Source: Daejeonella sp. H1SJ63
GTDB lineage: Bacteria > Bacteroidota > Bacteroidia > Sphingobacteriales > Sphingobacteriaceae
Direction of reading: 5' to 3'
NCBI RefSeq assembly: GCF_029360775.1
Contig: NZ_JARKMZ010000027.1
Span: forward strand, 1-64,000
DNA: 64,000 nucleotides
Position numbers and translations under genes: made by a program. This document shows positions 44,277 through 54,536 of this stretch, piece after piece (the stretch's first letter is position 1; every line of letters begins with the position of its first letter). The notes below the pieces were generated by a model. That model was not told the DNA's origin, searched no databases, and worked only from the letters and a program-made list of their open reading frames with translations.

Positions 44277-44819
44277 TTATTTAAGTCCGAGTTTGATCAA
44301 CGCAAAGACTGAATAATTCAGCATATCCTGATAGTTCGCCCTGACACCTTCTGAAGCCAGCGTTTGTCCGGCATTATCTTCAATCTGCTTCACCCTGAGT
44401 ATTTTCATTAAGATCAGATCCGTCAGTGAGCTGATTCGCATATCCCTCCAGGCCTCGCCATAATCGTGATTTTTCGCAAACATTAATTCCTTGGTTTCGG
44501 AAACTTTCTTGTCGAAATTGGTTTCTACCTCATCAACAGGAAGTTCTGTTCGCTGATCTCCTTCCATGTCCAGCTGCATCATGGCAATGATACAATAATT
44601 TACAATACCGATATATTCTGAAGTGATATCCTCACCTACCTTAGAAATCTTTTTCTCTTCAAGAGTACGGATTCTCTGAGCTTTAATAAAGATCTGATCG
44701 GTTATGGATGAAATCCGGAGTATACGCCAGGCAGTACCATAATCTCTGGTCTTTTTCAGGAATAATTCCCTGCACACCCGTATTACGGCATCGTATTCAA
44801 TAGAAGTTTTATTTATCAA
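44277..44819 (-). CDS. DUF1599 domain protein (two tandem copies)
   Basis: 180 aa made of two related halves: LFLKKTRDYGTAWRILRISSITDQIFIKAQRI and MFAKNHDYGEAWRDMRISSLTDLILMKILRV. The shared K-x-x-DYG-x-AWR-x-x-RISS-x-TD core marks DUF1599, a domain linked by others to nucleotide modification. Cytoplasmic. It begins the minus-strand unit and is divergent from folP with 44 bp between start codons. Confidence 0.87.
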   Translation of the reverse strand: MINKTSIEYDAVIRVCRELFLKKTRDYGTAWRILRISSITDQIFIKAQRIRTLEEKKISKVGEDITSEYIGIVNYCIIAMMQLDMEGDQRTELPVDEVETNFDKKVSETKELMFAKNHDYGEAWRDMRISSLTDLILMKILRVKQIEDNAGQTLASEGVRANYQDMLNYSVFALIKLGLK

Positions 44820-44863
44820 AGCCTTTATATTTTATTTGTCAGAACGATGAATTAATCGGTATT

Positions 44864-45733
44864 TTGCCTGATATGGCGGATAAAAATACAGTTTTTCAGC
44901 AAAAATCAACGTTAAATGTTCGGGGTACTCTGCTCGACCTGTCCAGTCCGAAGATAATGGGAATTCTGAACCTTACTCCCGACTCTTTTTACGATGGAGG
45001 AAGAAACAATACCCTGACTGCTGCATTAAAAAAAACTGAACAGTTGCTGACTGAAGGAGCTGACATGATTGATGTGGGAGCTTATTCATCCCGCCCTGGA
45101 GCAGTACATATTTCTGAGGAGGAGGAACATGAAAGAATGATTCCGGTAATCAGGGCTATCATCAGGGAATTTCCGGGAACAATTCTTTCTATTGATACCT
45201 TCCGGTCGGGAATTGCACGGGCTTCAGTACAGGAGGGAGCCGGAATGATCAATGATATTTCCGCAGGATCTCTGGACGAGAATATGTTCAAAACCATAGC
45301 AGAAATTAAAGTCCCCTATATTCTTATGCATATGAAAGGTACTCCGCAAAATATGGCTCAGAATACCGATTATGAAAATATTACTGCAGACGTATGCCGC
45401 TATTTTTCTGAGAAAATATCTCAATTAAAGGAAATGGGAGTTTATGATCTGATCATTGACCCGGGCTTTGGATTCGCCAAAACACTGGAGCAAAACTATG
45501 AACTGCTGTCAAATCTTGAAGCTCTGAAGATTTGCGGGCATCCTGTCCTTGCGGCAGTCTCGCGTAAATCTATGGTCTATAAACTGCTGGATAGCGATGC
45601 AGAACATGCACTGAACGGAACAACGGCAGTGAATACCATTGCATTGATGAAGGGAGCCAATATCCTGAGGGTTCATGATGTTAAAGAAGCAAAAGAGGTG
45701 ATCAGGATAGTCAATCAGCTTAAAAATTCATAA
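44864..45733 (+). CDS. folP: dihydropteroate synthase
   Basis: 289 aa from 44864; a second in-frame ATG at 44873 is an equally possible start. TIM-barrel pterin-binding family: GILNLTPDSFYDGG, DVGAYSSRPGA, SIDTFRS, INDISAG, DPGFGFAKTLEQNY and SRKS. Joins p-aminobenzoate to the pterin in folate synthesis and is the sulfonamide target. cdaA follows 9 bp later and is probably co-transcribed. Confidence 0.95.
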   Translation: MPDMADKNTVFQQKSTLNVRGTLLDLSSPKIMGILNLTPDSFYDGGRNNTLTAALKKTEQLLTEGADMIDVGAYSSRPGAVHISEEEEHERMIPVIRAIIREFPGTILSIDTFRSGIARASVQEGAGMINDISAGSLDENMFKTIAEIKVPYILMHMKGTPQNMAQNTDYENITADVCRYFSEKISQLKEMGVYDLIIDPGFGFAKTLEQNYELLSNLEALKICGHPVLAAVSRKSMVYKLLDSDAEHALNGTTAVNTIALMKGANILRVHDVKEAKEVIRIVNQLKNS

Positions 45734-45742
45734 ATTAGTCAG

Positions 45743-46534
45743 ATGGAAGGATTTGATTTCAGTTTCCTCAATTTACGCGTTCTCGACATCGTAGACATCC
45801 TGTTTGTGGCAATGATTATCTACTATATCTATAATCTGATCAGGGGGACGATTGCGCTTAACATCTTACTCGGACTGATTATCATTTATGCCGTATTCCG
45901 GGTCGTTAAACAGGCGGAAATGCGCCTGCTTACTGAGCTGCTTGGCGGATTTGTCAGCGTTGGTTTCATCGCATTGATTGTGGTATTCCAGCAGGAGATC
46001 AGACGTTTTTTGCTTCTGATTGGCCGCAATGCATCCCTTCAAAAAAATAAAGCCTGGTGGTCATTCCTTTTTGGACGTAAGGATATCGTTAAAAATAATT
46101 CAGTACGTATAAAACCAATAATAGATGCCTGCAAAAGCATGCAGAAAAGCAGGACCGGTGCTTTGATTGTATTTGCCAAATACTACGATGAACAATTCTT
46201 TCAGAACAGCGGTGAAATTATAGAAGCTAAAATTTCAAAACGTCTGCTGGAAAGTATCTTTCAAAAATCCAGTCCGCTGCATGACGGCGCAGTGATCATT
46301 TCCGAAAATCGCATCAAATGTGCCAGCAGCATACTCCCGCTAACAGAAAACGATAAGTTGCCACCGCAGTTCGGGCTCAGGCACAGAGCCGGTATAGGAA
46401 TAACTGAAACGAGTGATGCGGTAGCGGTTATTGTTTCTGAAGAAACCGGCGAGATCTCTTATGCCAAGCAGGGCCGTGTTAAAATGAAGGTAGGTTTTGC
46501 TGAATTGGAAAAATTATTAAACAAAGACTTTTAG
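45743..46534 (+). CDS. cdaA: diadenylate cyclase CdaA
   Basis: 263 aa. Three N-terminal membrane helices (about residues 12-90) and a DAC domain with LHDGAVII (DGA motif) and GLRHRAGIGITE (RHR motif). Makes the second messenger c-di-AMP from two ATP at the inner membrane, with roles in osmolyte and cell-wall control. It follows folP by 9 bp, the usual Bacteroidetes arrangement. Confidence 0.94.
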   Translation: MEGFDFSFLNLRVLDIVDILFVAMIIYYIYNLIRGTIALNILLGLIIIYAVFRVVKQAEMRLLTELLGGFVSVGFIALIVVFQQEIRRFLLLIGRNASLQKNKAWWSFLFGRKDIVKNNSVRIKPIIDACKSMQKSRTGALIVFAKYYDEQFFQNSGEIIEAKISKRLLESIFQKSSPLHDGAVIISENRIKCASSILPLTENDKLPPQFGLRHRAGIGITETSDAVAVIVSEETGEISYAKQGRVKMKVGFAELEKLLNKDF

Positions 46535-46562
46535 GAAAAACCCATAAAAGGCTTAAACAAAA

Positions 46563-46582
46563 AATCCGGCTGATGCCGGATT
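46563..46582. terminator. terminator between cdaA and the bacilliredoxin gene
   Basis: Stem AATCCGGC with a TGAT loop and perfect complement; A-run on the left and TTAAATTTTT on the right. It could serve both convergent genes. Confidence 0.75.
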
Positions 46583-46601
46583 AAATTTTTATTGATTAAG
46601 A

Positions 46602-47012
46602 TTAGCAGTACTGCTCATAAGCCTGCTGAAGGTTATCAGCAATCATCTGTGCCGGACGGCCTTCAATCATATGACGTTCTATCATATGTACCAGTTTACC
46701 GTCTTTGAACAATGCAATTGCCGGAGAAGACGGAGGATAAGGAAGCATATGTTGTCTTGCTCTGTCAACCGCATCTTTTTCCATTCCTGCAAAAACGGTT
46801 ACAAACTTATCCGGATGTTTTTCATACTGAGTAGAGATTCTTGCTGCAGGACGTGCATTGGCAGCAGCACAGCCACAAACTGAATTAACCATAACCAGCA
46901 CCGTTCCTTCTGATTTTATAGCCTGATCAACTTCTTCAGATGTTCTTAGATCCTCGAAACCGGCATTAGTCAGTTCCTGGCGCATTGGTGCAACTAAATA
47001 TTCTGGATACAT
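46602..47012 (-). CDS. BrxA/BrxB family bacilliredoxin
   Basis: 136 aa, thioredoxin-like fold with the CGC motif in NSVCGCAAANARPA, typical of the YphP/YqiW family. These proteins act in removal of bacillithiol from oxidised protein thiols, and Bacteroidetes make bacillithiol or similar thiols. Normal length, complete. A TAACTTTG box read on the minus strand at 47044-47051 may be its -7 element. Confidence 0.9.
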   Translation of the reverse strand: MYPEYLVAPMRQELTNAGFEDLRTSEEVDQAIKSEGTVLVMVNSVCGCAAANARPAARISTQYEKHPDKFVTVFAGMEKDAVDRARQHMLPYPPSSPAIALFKDGKLVHMIERHMIEGRPAQMIADNLQQAYEQYC

Positions 47013-47191
47013 ATCGTTTTGTATTAAAATTTAAAATCAAACACAAAGTTAAGTAAATGAAATGTATAGGCCCTATAGATCCATACTTTTGACACGGAAA
47101 TTATACTTATTGTCTGTTCCTTACTGAAAATGAGTAAAATACCATCGCATTGTAATAAAACAATTTTCCTTTAATGCTTTATGCTGAGGCT

Positions 47192-47221
47192 TTTGAATTG
47201 AAAGAAAATGAAGTACTTTTG
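47192..47221 (+). promoter_or_regulatory. Bacteroidetes-type promoter of ahcY
   Basis: TTTG (47192-47195), an 18-bp spacer, then TACTTTTG (47214-47221), which matches the TTTG-N17-23-TANNTTTG consensus. It leaves a leader of about 110 nt before the ahcY ATG. I see no SAM or SAH riboswitch fold in the 328-bp gap. Confidence 0.6.
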
Positions 47222-47340
47222 TCGAAAGTTTTTCAGGCATTTGATACAGCGGGCAAGCGTTCAGCAAAACCCAATATCAAGCTAAAAAGCAGTCAATTAA
47301 TTATTTATCAATACGTTAACCCGTATTTAAACAAAAAACT

Positions 47341-48657
47341 ATGTCATCAGTAGAGACAAATTACGTTCCTTACAAAGTTAAGGACATTTCATTAGCAGAA
47401 TGGGGCCGCAAAGAGATCGGCCTTGCTGAAGCCGAAATGCCGGGATTAATGGCACTTCGCGAAGAATTCGGTGCTTCAAAGCCTCTTAAAGGTGCGCGCA
47501 TCGCAGGATGTTTACACATGACCATTCAAACAGCGGTTCTGATCGAAACGCTTGTTGAATTAGGTGCAGAAGTTACCTGGTCTTCCTGTAACATCTTTTC
47601 AACTCAGGACCATGCTGCTGCTGCCATCGCGGCTGCAGGAATTCAGGTTTATGCCTGGAAAGGTCTGAATGAAGAAGAATTCGACTGGTGTATTGAACAA
47701 ACTTTACACTTCGGCCCTGATCGCAAACCATTAAACATGATTCTTGATGATGGTGGCGATTTAACCAATATGGTATTCGACAGATTCCCTGAACTGATTG
47801 CGGAAATCAAAGGTCTTTCTGAAGAAACTACAACCGGAGTTCATCGTCTATATGAGCGAATGAAAAACGGAACTTTGCACTTACCTGCAATTAACGTAAA
47901 CGACTCTGTAACCAAATCTAAATTTGATAATAAATACGGATGCCGTGAATCATTGGTTGATGCGATCCGTCGTGCAACTGACTTAATGCTTGCAGGTAAA
48001 GTTGCTGTTGTTTGCGGATTTGGGGATGTGGGTAAAGGTTCTGCAGAATCTTTAAGCTCTCAGGGAGTTCGCGTTATCGTAACTGAAATCGATCCGATCT
48101 GTGCTTTACAGGCTGCAATGGAGGGTTATGAAGTAAAGAAACTTTCTACTGCTGTTAAAGAAGCTGATATCATCGTAACAACTACAGGTAACTGTGATAT
48201 TGTTCGTGGCGAGCATTTCCTTGCTATGAAAGATAAAGCTGTTGTGTGTAACATCGGCCACTTCGATAACGAAATCGACATGGCATGGTTAAACAAAAAC
48301 TACGGAAATACTAAAATTGAGATCAAACCACAGGTTGATAAATACACCCTCAACGGAAAAGATATCATTGTACTTGCAGAAGGCCGCCTGGTAAATCTTG
48401 GATGTGCTACAGGTCACCCTTCATTCGTAATGTCTAACTCATTTACCAATCAGACTCTTGCTCAATTAGAGCTTTGGACAAATTCTGATAAATATGAGAA
48501 CAAGGTTTACGTTCTTCCTAAATATCTTGATGAGAAAGTAGCCCGTCTACACCTGGCAAAAATCGGTGTTGAGCTTGAAACACTTGATCAGCATCAGGCA
48601 GATTATATCGGAGTTCCTGTTGAAGGTCCGTTCAAATCTGATTCATACAGATACTAA
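47341..48657 (+). CDS. ahcY: adenosylhomocysteinase
   Basis: 438 aa. Hydrolyses S-adenosylhomocysteine to adenosine and homocysteine, clearing methyltransferase product inhibition. Motifs: [50 protein letters not shown], the NAD-binding [13 protein letters not shown] and the C-terminal DSYRY. Full length, cytoplasmic. Own promoter and own terminator, so monocistronic. Confidence 0.96.
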   Translation: MSSVETNYVPYKVKDISLAEWGRKEIGLAEAEMPGLMALREEFGASKPLKGARIAGCLHMTIQTAVLIETLVELGAEVTWSSCNIFSTQDHAAAAIAAAGIQVYAWKGLNEEEFDWCIEQTLHFGPDRKPLNMILDDGGDLTNMVFDRFPELIAEIKGLSEETTTGVHRLYERMKNGTLHLPAINVNDSVTKSKFDNKYGCRESLVDAIRRATDLMLAGKVAVVCGFGDVGKGSAESLSSQGVRVIVTEIDPICALQAAMEGYEVKKLSTAVKEADIIVTTTGNCDIVRGEHFLAMKDKAVVCNIGHFDNEIDMAWLNKNYGNTKIEIKPQVDKYTLNGKDIIVLAEGRLVNLGCATGHPSFVMSNSFTNQTLAQLELWTNSDKYENKVYVLPKYLDEKVARLHLAKIGVELETLDQHQADYIGVPVEGPFKSDSYRY

Positions 48658-48743
48658 TTGAAGCAGATAGCTGTCTTTTGTCAGTTGCCTGTTGCCAGTT
48701 AGCTGACAAATCCGACAGAATAAACACAAATTTGATTCATTTT

Positions 48744-48779
48744 AAACAGAATGCTTACTTCAGGGTAAGCATTCTGTTT
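48744..48779 (+). terminator. strong terminator of ahcY
   Basis: Perfect 15-bp stem AAACAGAATGCTTAC with a 6-nt loop, followed by TTTTTAT, 86 bp after the ahcY stop codon. Confidence 0.85.
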
Positions 48780-48858
48780 TTATACCCCTTCCTGCCGGCC
48801 TGAGATTTATCAGTTTTCATTTCAGATAACAGGTAACTGATAAGCCTGATTCAATACT

Positions 48859-50781
48859 CTAAACAGTTCTCTTAAAATGCAGTACAAACTCCGTCCCCTT
48901 CTGCTCCTCGCTGCAAACCTCAATTCCAATTCCATTTTCATCTGCAAATTGCTTTACCAGCAATAATCCGATACCGGTCCCCTTTTCATTATCAGTTCCA
49001 TGGGTGCTGATCTCTTTTCCGGCTGCTTTAAACAGCCATCTGATCTTTTCTGAAGACATCCCGACTCCGGAATCCTTAATATGAATTGATAAACTGCCTG
49101 CACCTGATGAATAAGAAATTGATATGCTGCCTCCGGCTGGAGTGAACTTTATCGCATTGACGAGAAGATTACGAATTATGATCAATACATGATCGGGATC
49201 TCCATATACGTGCGTATCGGCAATCCCTGTATGAATCAGTTTAATCCTCTTTTCCTTTATCTGACTTTTAAACATTTTGAGCAAGGGCTCAACCTGATCA
49301 TAAAGTATAATATTTACTGGTCTTGGCTTTATACCCTGCTGCTGGCTGCCTGCCCAGGAAACCAGATTATCAAGCATATAAGACATATCACTGACTTTCT
49401 CATAGAAATCATCCAGAAAGCCCCTCAACTCCTCTTCAGAAATTATGCCGCTGCGCATAAGATCCATCAGTTGCAGCATATTTCCGAAAGGGCTCCTGAG
49501 ATCATGGCCAATGATAGAAAATAACTGATCTTTAGTCTTATTCAGATGCCCCAACTGCATATTCTGATCTCGGATCAGTTCATTCTGGATTTCCATTTGT
49601 TCAGATTTCTCCACAAGTATCATGTTCAGCTTACTCTTTTGCCTGTAATATCTGAATACCAAAATAGTAAGGATCAACAGAAATACCGCTAAACCGGCAA
49701 CAATCCTGATTATTAATTCATTGATACGGATCTGCTCTTTATTTTGATCAATCAGCTTCAGAAGCTTTCTATTCTCAGCAATCTTTTGCTCAAGATTTAA
49801 TCTGTTGATCTCTTTCTCTTTGGCCTCGTTAAAAAGGCTGTCTCTATACAACTTTTCAAGCTCCAGAGATTCAAATGCATTTTTGTAATCTCCGGCTTCA
49901 GCATATGCTGCATAGAGGATCTGAAGAGAACGTGAAATATCATATTTAGCATTTACAAGTTTGGCATAATGTAAAGCTTTCTTTGCATGCCCGATTGAAA
50001 CAGCCGAATTTCCCCTTTCAAGTTCAATCCGGGCAATTCCTGAATATGCAAAGCTATGCTCCCAGTCGCTACGGAAATCCTGATAGCTTAATACATACTG
50101 ATAATATTCTATAGCCTTCTCAAATTGTTTAATCTTATAATAATTCTCAGCCAGCCGGTTCAGTATCATTACAGCATAGGTATGTAATTTATGCTTTTTG
50201 CTATGATCAAGACCAATCTCTAAATATTTTAAAGCTATAGCATGCTGTTTAATCTCGGCATATGCAATCCCCAGATTTAAATAAACAGCGGCCTGAATGT
50301 TAATATTTTTTGAATCTATCGCCAGATTCAGTGCTGTTAGCAGAACTTTAATCCCGTCCCGCACCTTATTCTGTGTCAGGTGGATCAGGCCAATATTATT
50401 GTATACGAAAGCCAATCCAAACTTATCATTGATCTTTTCACTGATACTTTTTGCCCGAAGTGTATAACTGAGCGAAAGATCATAAGAACCCTTTACATAA
50501 TATGCTTTGGCTAAATTGGCAATTGCCCTGACTTCCCCCAGTGAAAAATTTATGCTATGGGCAATCTGCCTTGACTTGCCTGCAAAATAGATCGTACTGT
50601 CAGGCTTAACAAACGTGTATTCCGTGGAAAGTGAATTCAGTATGTTTACTAAACCTGTATCTGAAGTACCCGGGTAATTATTGAACTCTGCTCTTAATTT
50701 AGCTATTATTGAACTCTGGGGGAACCCAGAGTAAATAAAACCCAGATTAAGTAATAAGAAGCAAAATAATCTTTCAAGCAT
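48859..50781 (-). CDS. TPR-containing membrane sensor histidine kinase
   Basis: 640 aa. Signal-like N-terminus, then about six TPR-type helical pairs (about residues 80-300, AFVYNNIGLIHLTQN, AVYLNLGIAYAEIKQ, RLAENYYKIKQFEKAIEYY). A coiled coil and one membrane helix (about 354-374) follow, then a HisKA domain with the phospho-acceptor in IIGHDLRSPFGN (His near 425) and a C-terminal HATPase (VNAIKFTP, DSGVGMS, GTGIGLLL). No receiver domain and no response-regulator gene beside it. The sensed signal is unknown. Confidence 0.9.
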   Translation of the reverse strand: MLERLFCFLLLNLGFIYSGFPQSSIIAKLRAEFNNYPGTSDTGLVNILNSLSTEYTFVKPDSTIYFAGKSRQIAHSINFSLGEVRAIANLAKAYYVKGSYDLSLSYTLRAKSISEKINDKFGLAFVYNNIGLIHLTQNKVRDGIKVLLTALNLAIDSKNINIQAAVYLNLGIAYAEIKQHAIALKYLEIGLDHSKKHKLHTYAVMILNRLAENYYKIKQFEKAIEYYQYVLSYQDFRSDWEHSFAYSGIARIELERGNSAVSIGHAKKALHYAKLVNAKYDISRSLQILYAAYAEAGDYKNAFESLELEKLYRDSLFNEAKEKEINRLNLEQKIAENRKLLKLIDQNKEQIRINELIIRIVAGLAVFLLILTILVFRYYRQKSKLNMILVEKSEQMEIQNELIRDQNMQLGHLNKTKDQLFSIIGHDLRSPFGNMLQLMDLMRSGIISEEELRGFLDDFYEKVSDMSYMLDNLVSWAGSQQQGIKPRPVNIILYDQVEPLLKMFKSQIKEKRIKLIHTGIADTHVYGDPDHVLIIIRNLLVNAIKFTPAGGSISISYSSGAGSLSIHIKDSGVGMSSEKIRWLFKAAGKEISTHGTDNEKGTGIGLLLVKQFADENGIGIEVCSEEQKGTEFVLHFKRTV

Positions 50782-50881
50782 AATAATTTAGTAAAACTAA
50801 AAAAAATTAATTCATTAATTAAATCCGGGTTATTCCATTTTTTTAAGAAAAAAAATTTAGGCAATAGCGTACCTTTACATC

Positions 50882-51604
50882 ATGGCCAAACTCTCAGTTA
50901 ACATCAATAAAATAGCTACGCTTCGTAATTCAAGAGGTGGTAACAACCCTGATCTTGTCAGAGTAGCACTGGATGCAGAACGCTTTGGTGCAGAAGGGAT
51001 TACAGTCCATCCGCGCCCCGATGAAAGACATATCCGGTATCAGGATGTATTCGATCTGAAAAAGGTAATCAGCACTGAATTCAATATTGAGGGTAATCCT
51101 AAGGAACAAAAGTTTGTTGACCTTGTTCTGGCAAACACACCTGCACAGGTAACTTTGGTTCCGGATGCTGAAGGGCAGTTAACTTCAAACCATGGTTGGG
51201 ATACCATGAAGCATCAGTCCTATTTAAAAGATATTATTGCAGAATTTAAAGCTGCCGGTATCAGAGTATCCATCTTTGTAGATCCTTCTGCCGATATGGT
51301 TGAAGCAGCAAAAACCACCGGAACCGACCGGATAGAACTCTATACAGAAGCCTATGCAAGCGGCTATCATCATAACAGGGAAACTGCTATTAAACCCTAC
51401 ATAGATGCTGCCATTGTTGCAAATAAGTTAGGTCTGGGCATCAATGCCGGGCATGATCTGGATCTGCATAATCTGAATTATTTCTCTAAAAATATTCCGG
51501 GTCTTCTCGAAGTCAGTATCGGCCATGCACTGATCTGCGATGCCTTGTATTTAGGTCTCGAAAATACTATTCAGATGTACCTCAGAGAATTGAAAAACAT
51601 CTGA
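50882..51604 (+). CDS. pdxJ: pyridoxine 5'-phosphate synthase
   Basis: 240 aa. Starts [20 protein letters not shown], the typical PdxJ N-terminus. Further motifs: [25 protein letters not shown] and [12 protein letters not shown], ending with [13 protein letters not shown]. Forms pyridoxine 5'-phosphate from deoxyxylulose 5-phosphate and aminoacetone phosphate in vitamin B6 synthesis. Full length. The mnmH gene follows 24 bp later. Confidence 0.95.
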   Translation: MAKLSVNINKIATLRNSRGGNNPDLVRVALDAERFGAEGITVHPRPDERHIRYQDVFDLKKVISTEFNIEGNPKEQKFVDLVLANTPAQVTLVPDAEGQLTSNHGWDTMKHQSYLKDIIAEFKAAGIRVSIFVDPSADMVEAAKTTGTDRIELYTEAYASGYHHNRETAIKPYIDAAIVANKLGLGINAGHDLDLHNLNYFSKNIPGLLEVSIGHALICDALYLGLENTIQMYLRELKNI

Positions 51605-51628
51605 TATTCTCAGCTGAAATAAAAAAAC

Positions 51629-52672
51629 ATGATTCATACCCTGGATATTCATCATTTTCTGGAATTGGCCGAAACTATACCGGTGATAGATGTCAGGACG
51701 CCTCTTGAATTTGATCATGCAAGAATACCCGGTGCCTTTAATATCCCTATCTTTTCAAATGAGGAAAGAGTACAGGTAGGCACAACATACAAGCAAAAAA
51801 GTCGTGAAGCGGCAATTCTTTTAGGATTTGATCTTACCGGTCCGAAGTGGTCGGATTTTATTAAACAGGCCCTTAAGATTGCCCCTGAAAAAAAGATCAT
51901 GGTACATTGCTGGCGCGGAGGAATGCGCAGCGGTGCAATGGCCTGGGCACTGAACCTTTATGGTTTCGAGGTATATCTTCTGGAAGGTGGTTATAAACGA
52001 TTCAGAAACTGGGTTCTTGATAAATTTGAGGAACAATACCCAATCATCGTTCTTGGTGGGATGACCGGCTCTGGTAAAACCCAAATCCTGCATAAACTGA
52101 AAGAAAAAGGACAGCAGATTATAGACCTGGAAGGGCTTGCACAACATCAGGGTTCTTCATACGGATCTATGGGCCATCTGATCCAGCCAAGTCAGGAGCA
52201 TTTTGAAAATCTGCTCGCAATAGCCCTGAAAAAAATTGATAAAAAATTCCCGGTCTGGCTTGAGGATGAAAGCCTGTCGATAGGCCGATGCTTTATCCCT
52301 AATCCGATCTTTAAACAGATGAGAGAAAATACTGTTTTCAAAGTGATGGTTCCTCCTGATAAAAGGATTGATTTCCTGGTTGAAGAATATGGGAAATTAG
52401 ATAAAGAATTTCTGATTGAAAGCACTGAAAGAATCGGAAGACGTTTGGGTCCTGAGCAAACCCGCGATGCAACGACTGCAATCAGGGAAGGCAGAATGGC
52501 CGACTTTATCAGAATCGTACTTCACTATTACGACAAAACTTATGCAAACGGACAGGGGAAAAGGGATCCCGAAAGTATTGAAATTATTCCCTGCAGGGAG
52601 ACCAATGCCGGAGAAAATGCCTCAATTATCCTGGAGCGCCTCAAACAAAAACAGTTTCCGGCATTTCAATAA
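51629..52672 (+). CDS. mnmH: tRNA 2-selenouridine synthase
   Basis: 347 aa. N-terminal rhodanese domain (about 5-130) with the catalytic loop [10 protein letters not shown], followed by a P-loop domain with [12 protein letters not shown] (about 140-151). Replaces sulfur by selenium at the wobble uridine of some tRNAs using selenophosphate. selD follows 11 bp later, providing the donor, so the pair forms a complete selenouridine unit. Confidence 0.93.
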   Translation: MIHTLDIHHFLELAETIPVIDVRTPLEFDHARIPGAFNIPIFSNEERVQVGTTYKQKSREAAILLGFDLTGPKWSDFIKQALKIAPEKKIMVHCWRGGMRSGAMAWALNLYGFEVYLLEGGYKRFRNWVLDKFEEQYPIIVLGGMTGSGKTQILHKLKEKGQQIIDLEGLAQHQGSSYGSMGHLIQPSQEHFENLLAIALKKIDKKFPVWLEDESLSIGRCFIPNPIFKQMRENTVFKVMVPPDKRIDFLVEEYGKLDKEFLIESTERIGRRLGPEQTRDATTAIREGRMADFIRIVLHYYDKTYANGQGKRDPESIEIIPCRETNAGENASIILERLKQKQFPAFQ

Positions 52673-52683
52673 TTATTAAAAAA

Positions 52684-53742
52684 ATGAACACAGAAGAAAT
52701 AAAATTAACTCAATATTCGCATGGGGCCGGCTGCGGATGCAAAATCAGTCCTGCAGTACTCGATATCATTCTGCACAGCCCCATTAGCCATACTGCCGAC
52801 CCTAACTTGCTGGTTGGCAATAATACCCGGGATGATGCAGCTGTACTCGATCTGGGGAACGGATCAGCCCTGATATCCACAACCGATTTCTTCATGCCTA
52901 TTGTAGATGATCCTTACGATTTTGGGAGAATTGCTTCTGCTAATGCCATAAGCGACGTATATGCCATGGGCGGTAAGCCGGTTCTGGCCATTGCTATCCT
53001 TGGATGGCCGATCGACAAATTATCGCCGGAAGTGGCACAAAAAGTTCTGGAGGGTTCAAGAGCAATCTGTGCTGAAGCCGGCATTACTCTTGCAGGCGGT
53101 CATAGTATTGACTGCCCTGAGCCTGTTTTTGGCCTTTCGGTAAACGGCATGGTAGATATCCGCAATCTTAAGCAGAACTCAACCGCAACAAAAGGTTGTA
53201 AACTATACCTGACAAAAGCCCTTGGCGTAGGCATTCTGACAACTGCACAGAAAAAAGGAATACTTAAACCTGAACATTCAGATATTGCCCCTAAAAGCAT
53301 GGCTACCCTGAACAAGATTGGTGAAACATTAGGGAAACTGGATTATGTAAAGGCAATGACCGATGTCACTGGCTTTGGGCTACTTGGCCACCTCTCTGAA
53401 ATGTGTGAGGGAAGTAATCTGAAAGCTGTCATTGAATTTGACAAAGTACCTAAGATCGGGGTGATTCACGAATATCTGGATCAGAATTCTGTGCCAGGCG
53501 GAACTGTCCGTAACTGGAAAAGTTATGGTCATAAAATTGCAGGATCAGAACACAAACTGAACAGAAAAACTACGATTCTTGCTGATCCTCAGACCAGCGG
53601 AGGATTATTAGTAGCTGTTGAAGCGTCTGAATCGGAAGATTTTGAAGCAGTTTTAAGGGCAAATGGAATTCCTGAAAAAAATATCATCAGCTTTGGAACG
53701 TTAGAAGAAAAAAACGAAGCACATCTGATTGAAATTATCTGA
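52684..53742 (+). CDS. selD: selenide, water dikinase (selenophosphate synthetase)
   Basis: 352 aa. The N-terminus HGAGCGCKI places Cys17 and Lys20 at the same numbers as the E. coli catalytic residues. Asp-rich Mg/ATP sites DDAAVLDLG and STTDFFMP follow, then GGHSID and a C-terminal glycine loop [10 protein letters not shown]. Cys rather than selenocysteine is used at the active site, so it can be made without the Sec system. Directly follows mnmH. Confidence 0.95.
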   Translation: MNTEEIKLTQYSHGAGCGCKISPAVLDIILHSPISHTADPNLLVGNNTRDDAAVLDLGNGSALISTTDFFMPIVDDPYDFGRIASANAISDVYAMGGKPVLAIAILGWPIDKLSPEVAQKVLEGSRAICAEAGITLAGGHSIDCPEPVFGLSVNGMVDIRNLKQNSTATKGCKLYLTKALGVGILTTAQKKGILKPEHSDIAPKSMATLNKIGETLGKLDYVKAMTDVTGFGLLGHLSEMCEGSNLKAVIEFDKVPKIGVIHEYLDQNSVPGGTVRNWKSYGHKIAGSEHKLNRKTTILADPQTSGGLLVAVEASESEDFEAVLRANGIPEKNIISFGTLEEKNEAHLIEII

Positions 53743-53811
53743 CGGACAAAACCTTTTGTATCTTTAAGCATAATCAGTCAAATAAAGCTATGTTTCCATA
53801 ATCCCAAAAAT

Positions 53812-54381
53812 ATGAAAAGACCGATCCTTTTATATCTGGCAATCTGCATCAATATATTCTTTGCTGCATGCGGTGGCAATACCTCACTCAACGAGAGTGA
53901 AGCATTATCGGTAATTGCTGATTATCTGGAAGCAAAGCCGGAATACAAAACAATCAGTTTCAAATTCGGAGAGATTAAATTCAAAGGCGAAAAAGATCAG
54001 GACGACCTGAAGAAATACACGACATTGGAAGAGTCAGGTATGATCAGCATGAGTTTACTGGAAGAAAAGAAAAGGTTTCTGTCAAAAGACAGCAATTATG
54101 TTTACCGGATTACCTTAACTGAAAAATCTGCGCCGCTTGTCATAAGTCAAAGCGGTGATAAGGCTAAAGTTAAAGCGGTCAATTATATTCTTGATGATGA
54201 AAAACCGGTCAACTTTATTAAAATGCATGAAAAATCAGTTAAGATTACCGTCACACTTAAGAGGGAAGAAACTGAGTTTTATCCATTTGATAAAGACAAA
54301 ACATCCAACAGTGAGTTTATCACTAAAACTTACAGGCTGAAACTCAAAAAAGACGATGGATGGATTGTTGCTTCTGAGTAA
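53812..54381 (+). CDS. putative lipoprotein, unknown function
   Basis: 189 aa. Signal with lipobox FFAAC (Cys20) followed by GGN. The mature part is Lys- and Glu-rich with two possible beta-rich repeats (ISFKFGEIKFKGEKD; YRITLTEKSAPLV; KITVTLKREETEF; YRLKLKKDDGWIV). No recognised domain. Stands alone between selD and gcvP, with 69 and 155 bp on either side. Confidence 0.75.
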   Translation: MKRPILLYLAICINIFFAACGGNTSLNESEALSVIADYLEAKPEYKTISFKFGEIKFKGEKDQDDLKKYTTLEESGMISMSLLEEKKRFLSKDSNYVYRITLTEKSAPLVISQSGDKAKVKAVNYILDDEKPVNFIKMHEKSVKITVTLKREETEFYPFDKDKTSNSEFITKTYRLKLKKDDGWIVASE

Positions 54382-54536
54382 TTCCCCAATATTTCAGAGC
54401 TTAAATTCATCGCCTGTTGAACCTCTTTCATATTCAGTTATTTCCTTCACTGATTCAGGAGATTTCAATATAATTCAGCGTTAAAAAATGTCGGGAAAAT
54501 CCTTATTTTTACCGCACGAAAACTCCCTCCATTTTA

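Noticed and set aside
47013-47340. Possible SAM/SAH riboswitch before ahcY
   Set aside because: I looked for the paired elements of these riboswitches and saw none; a normal Bacteroidetes promoter explains the region.
54382-54536. Glycine riboswitch before gcvP
   Set aside because: No tandem glycine-aptamer pattern is visible in the 155-bp leader.
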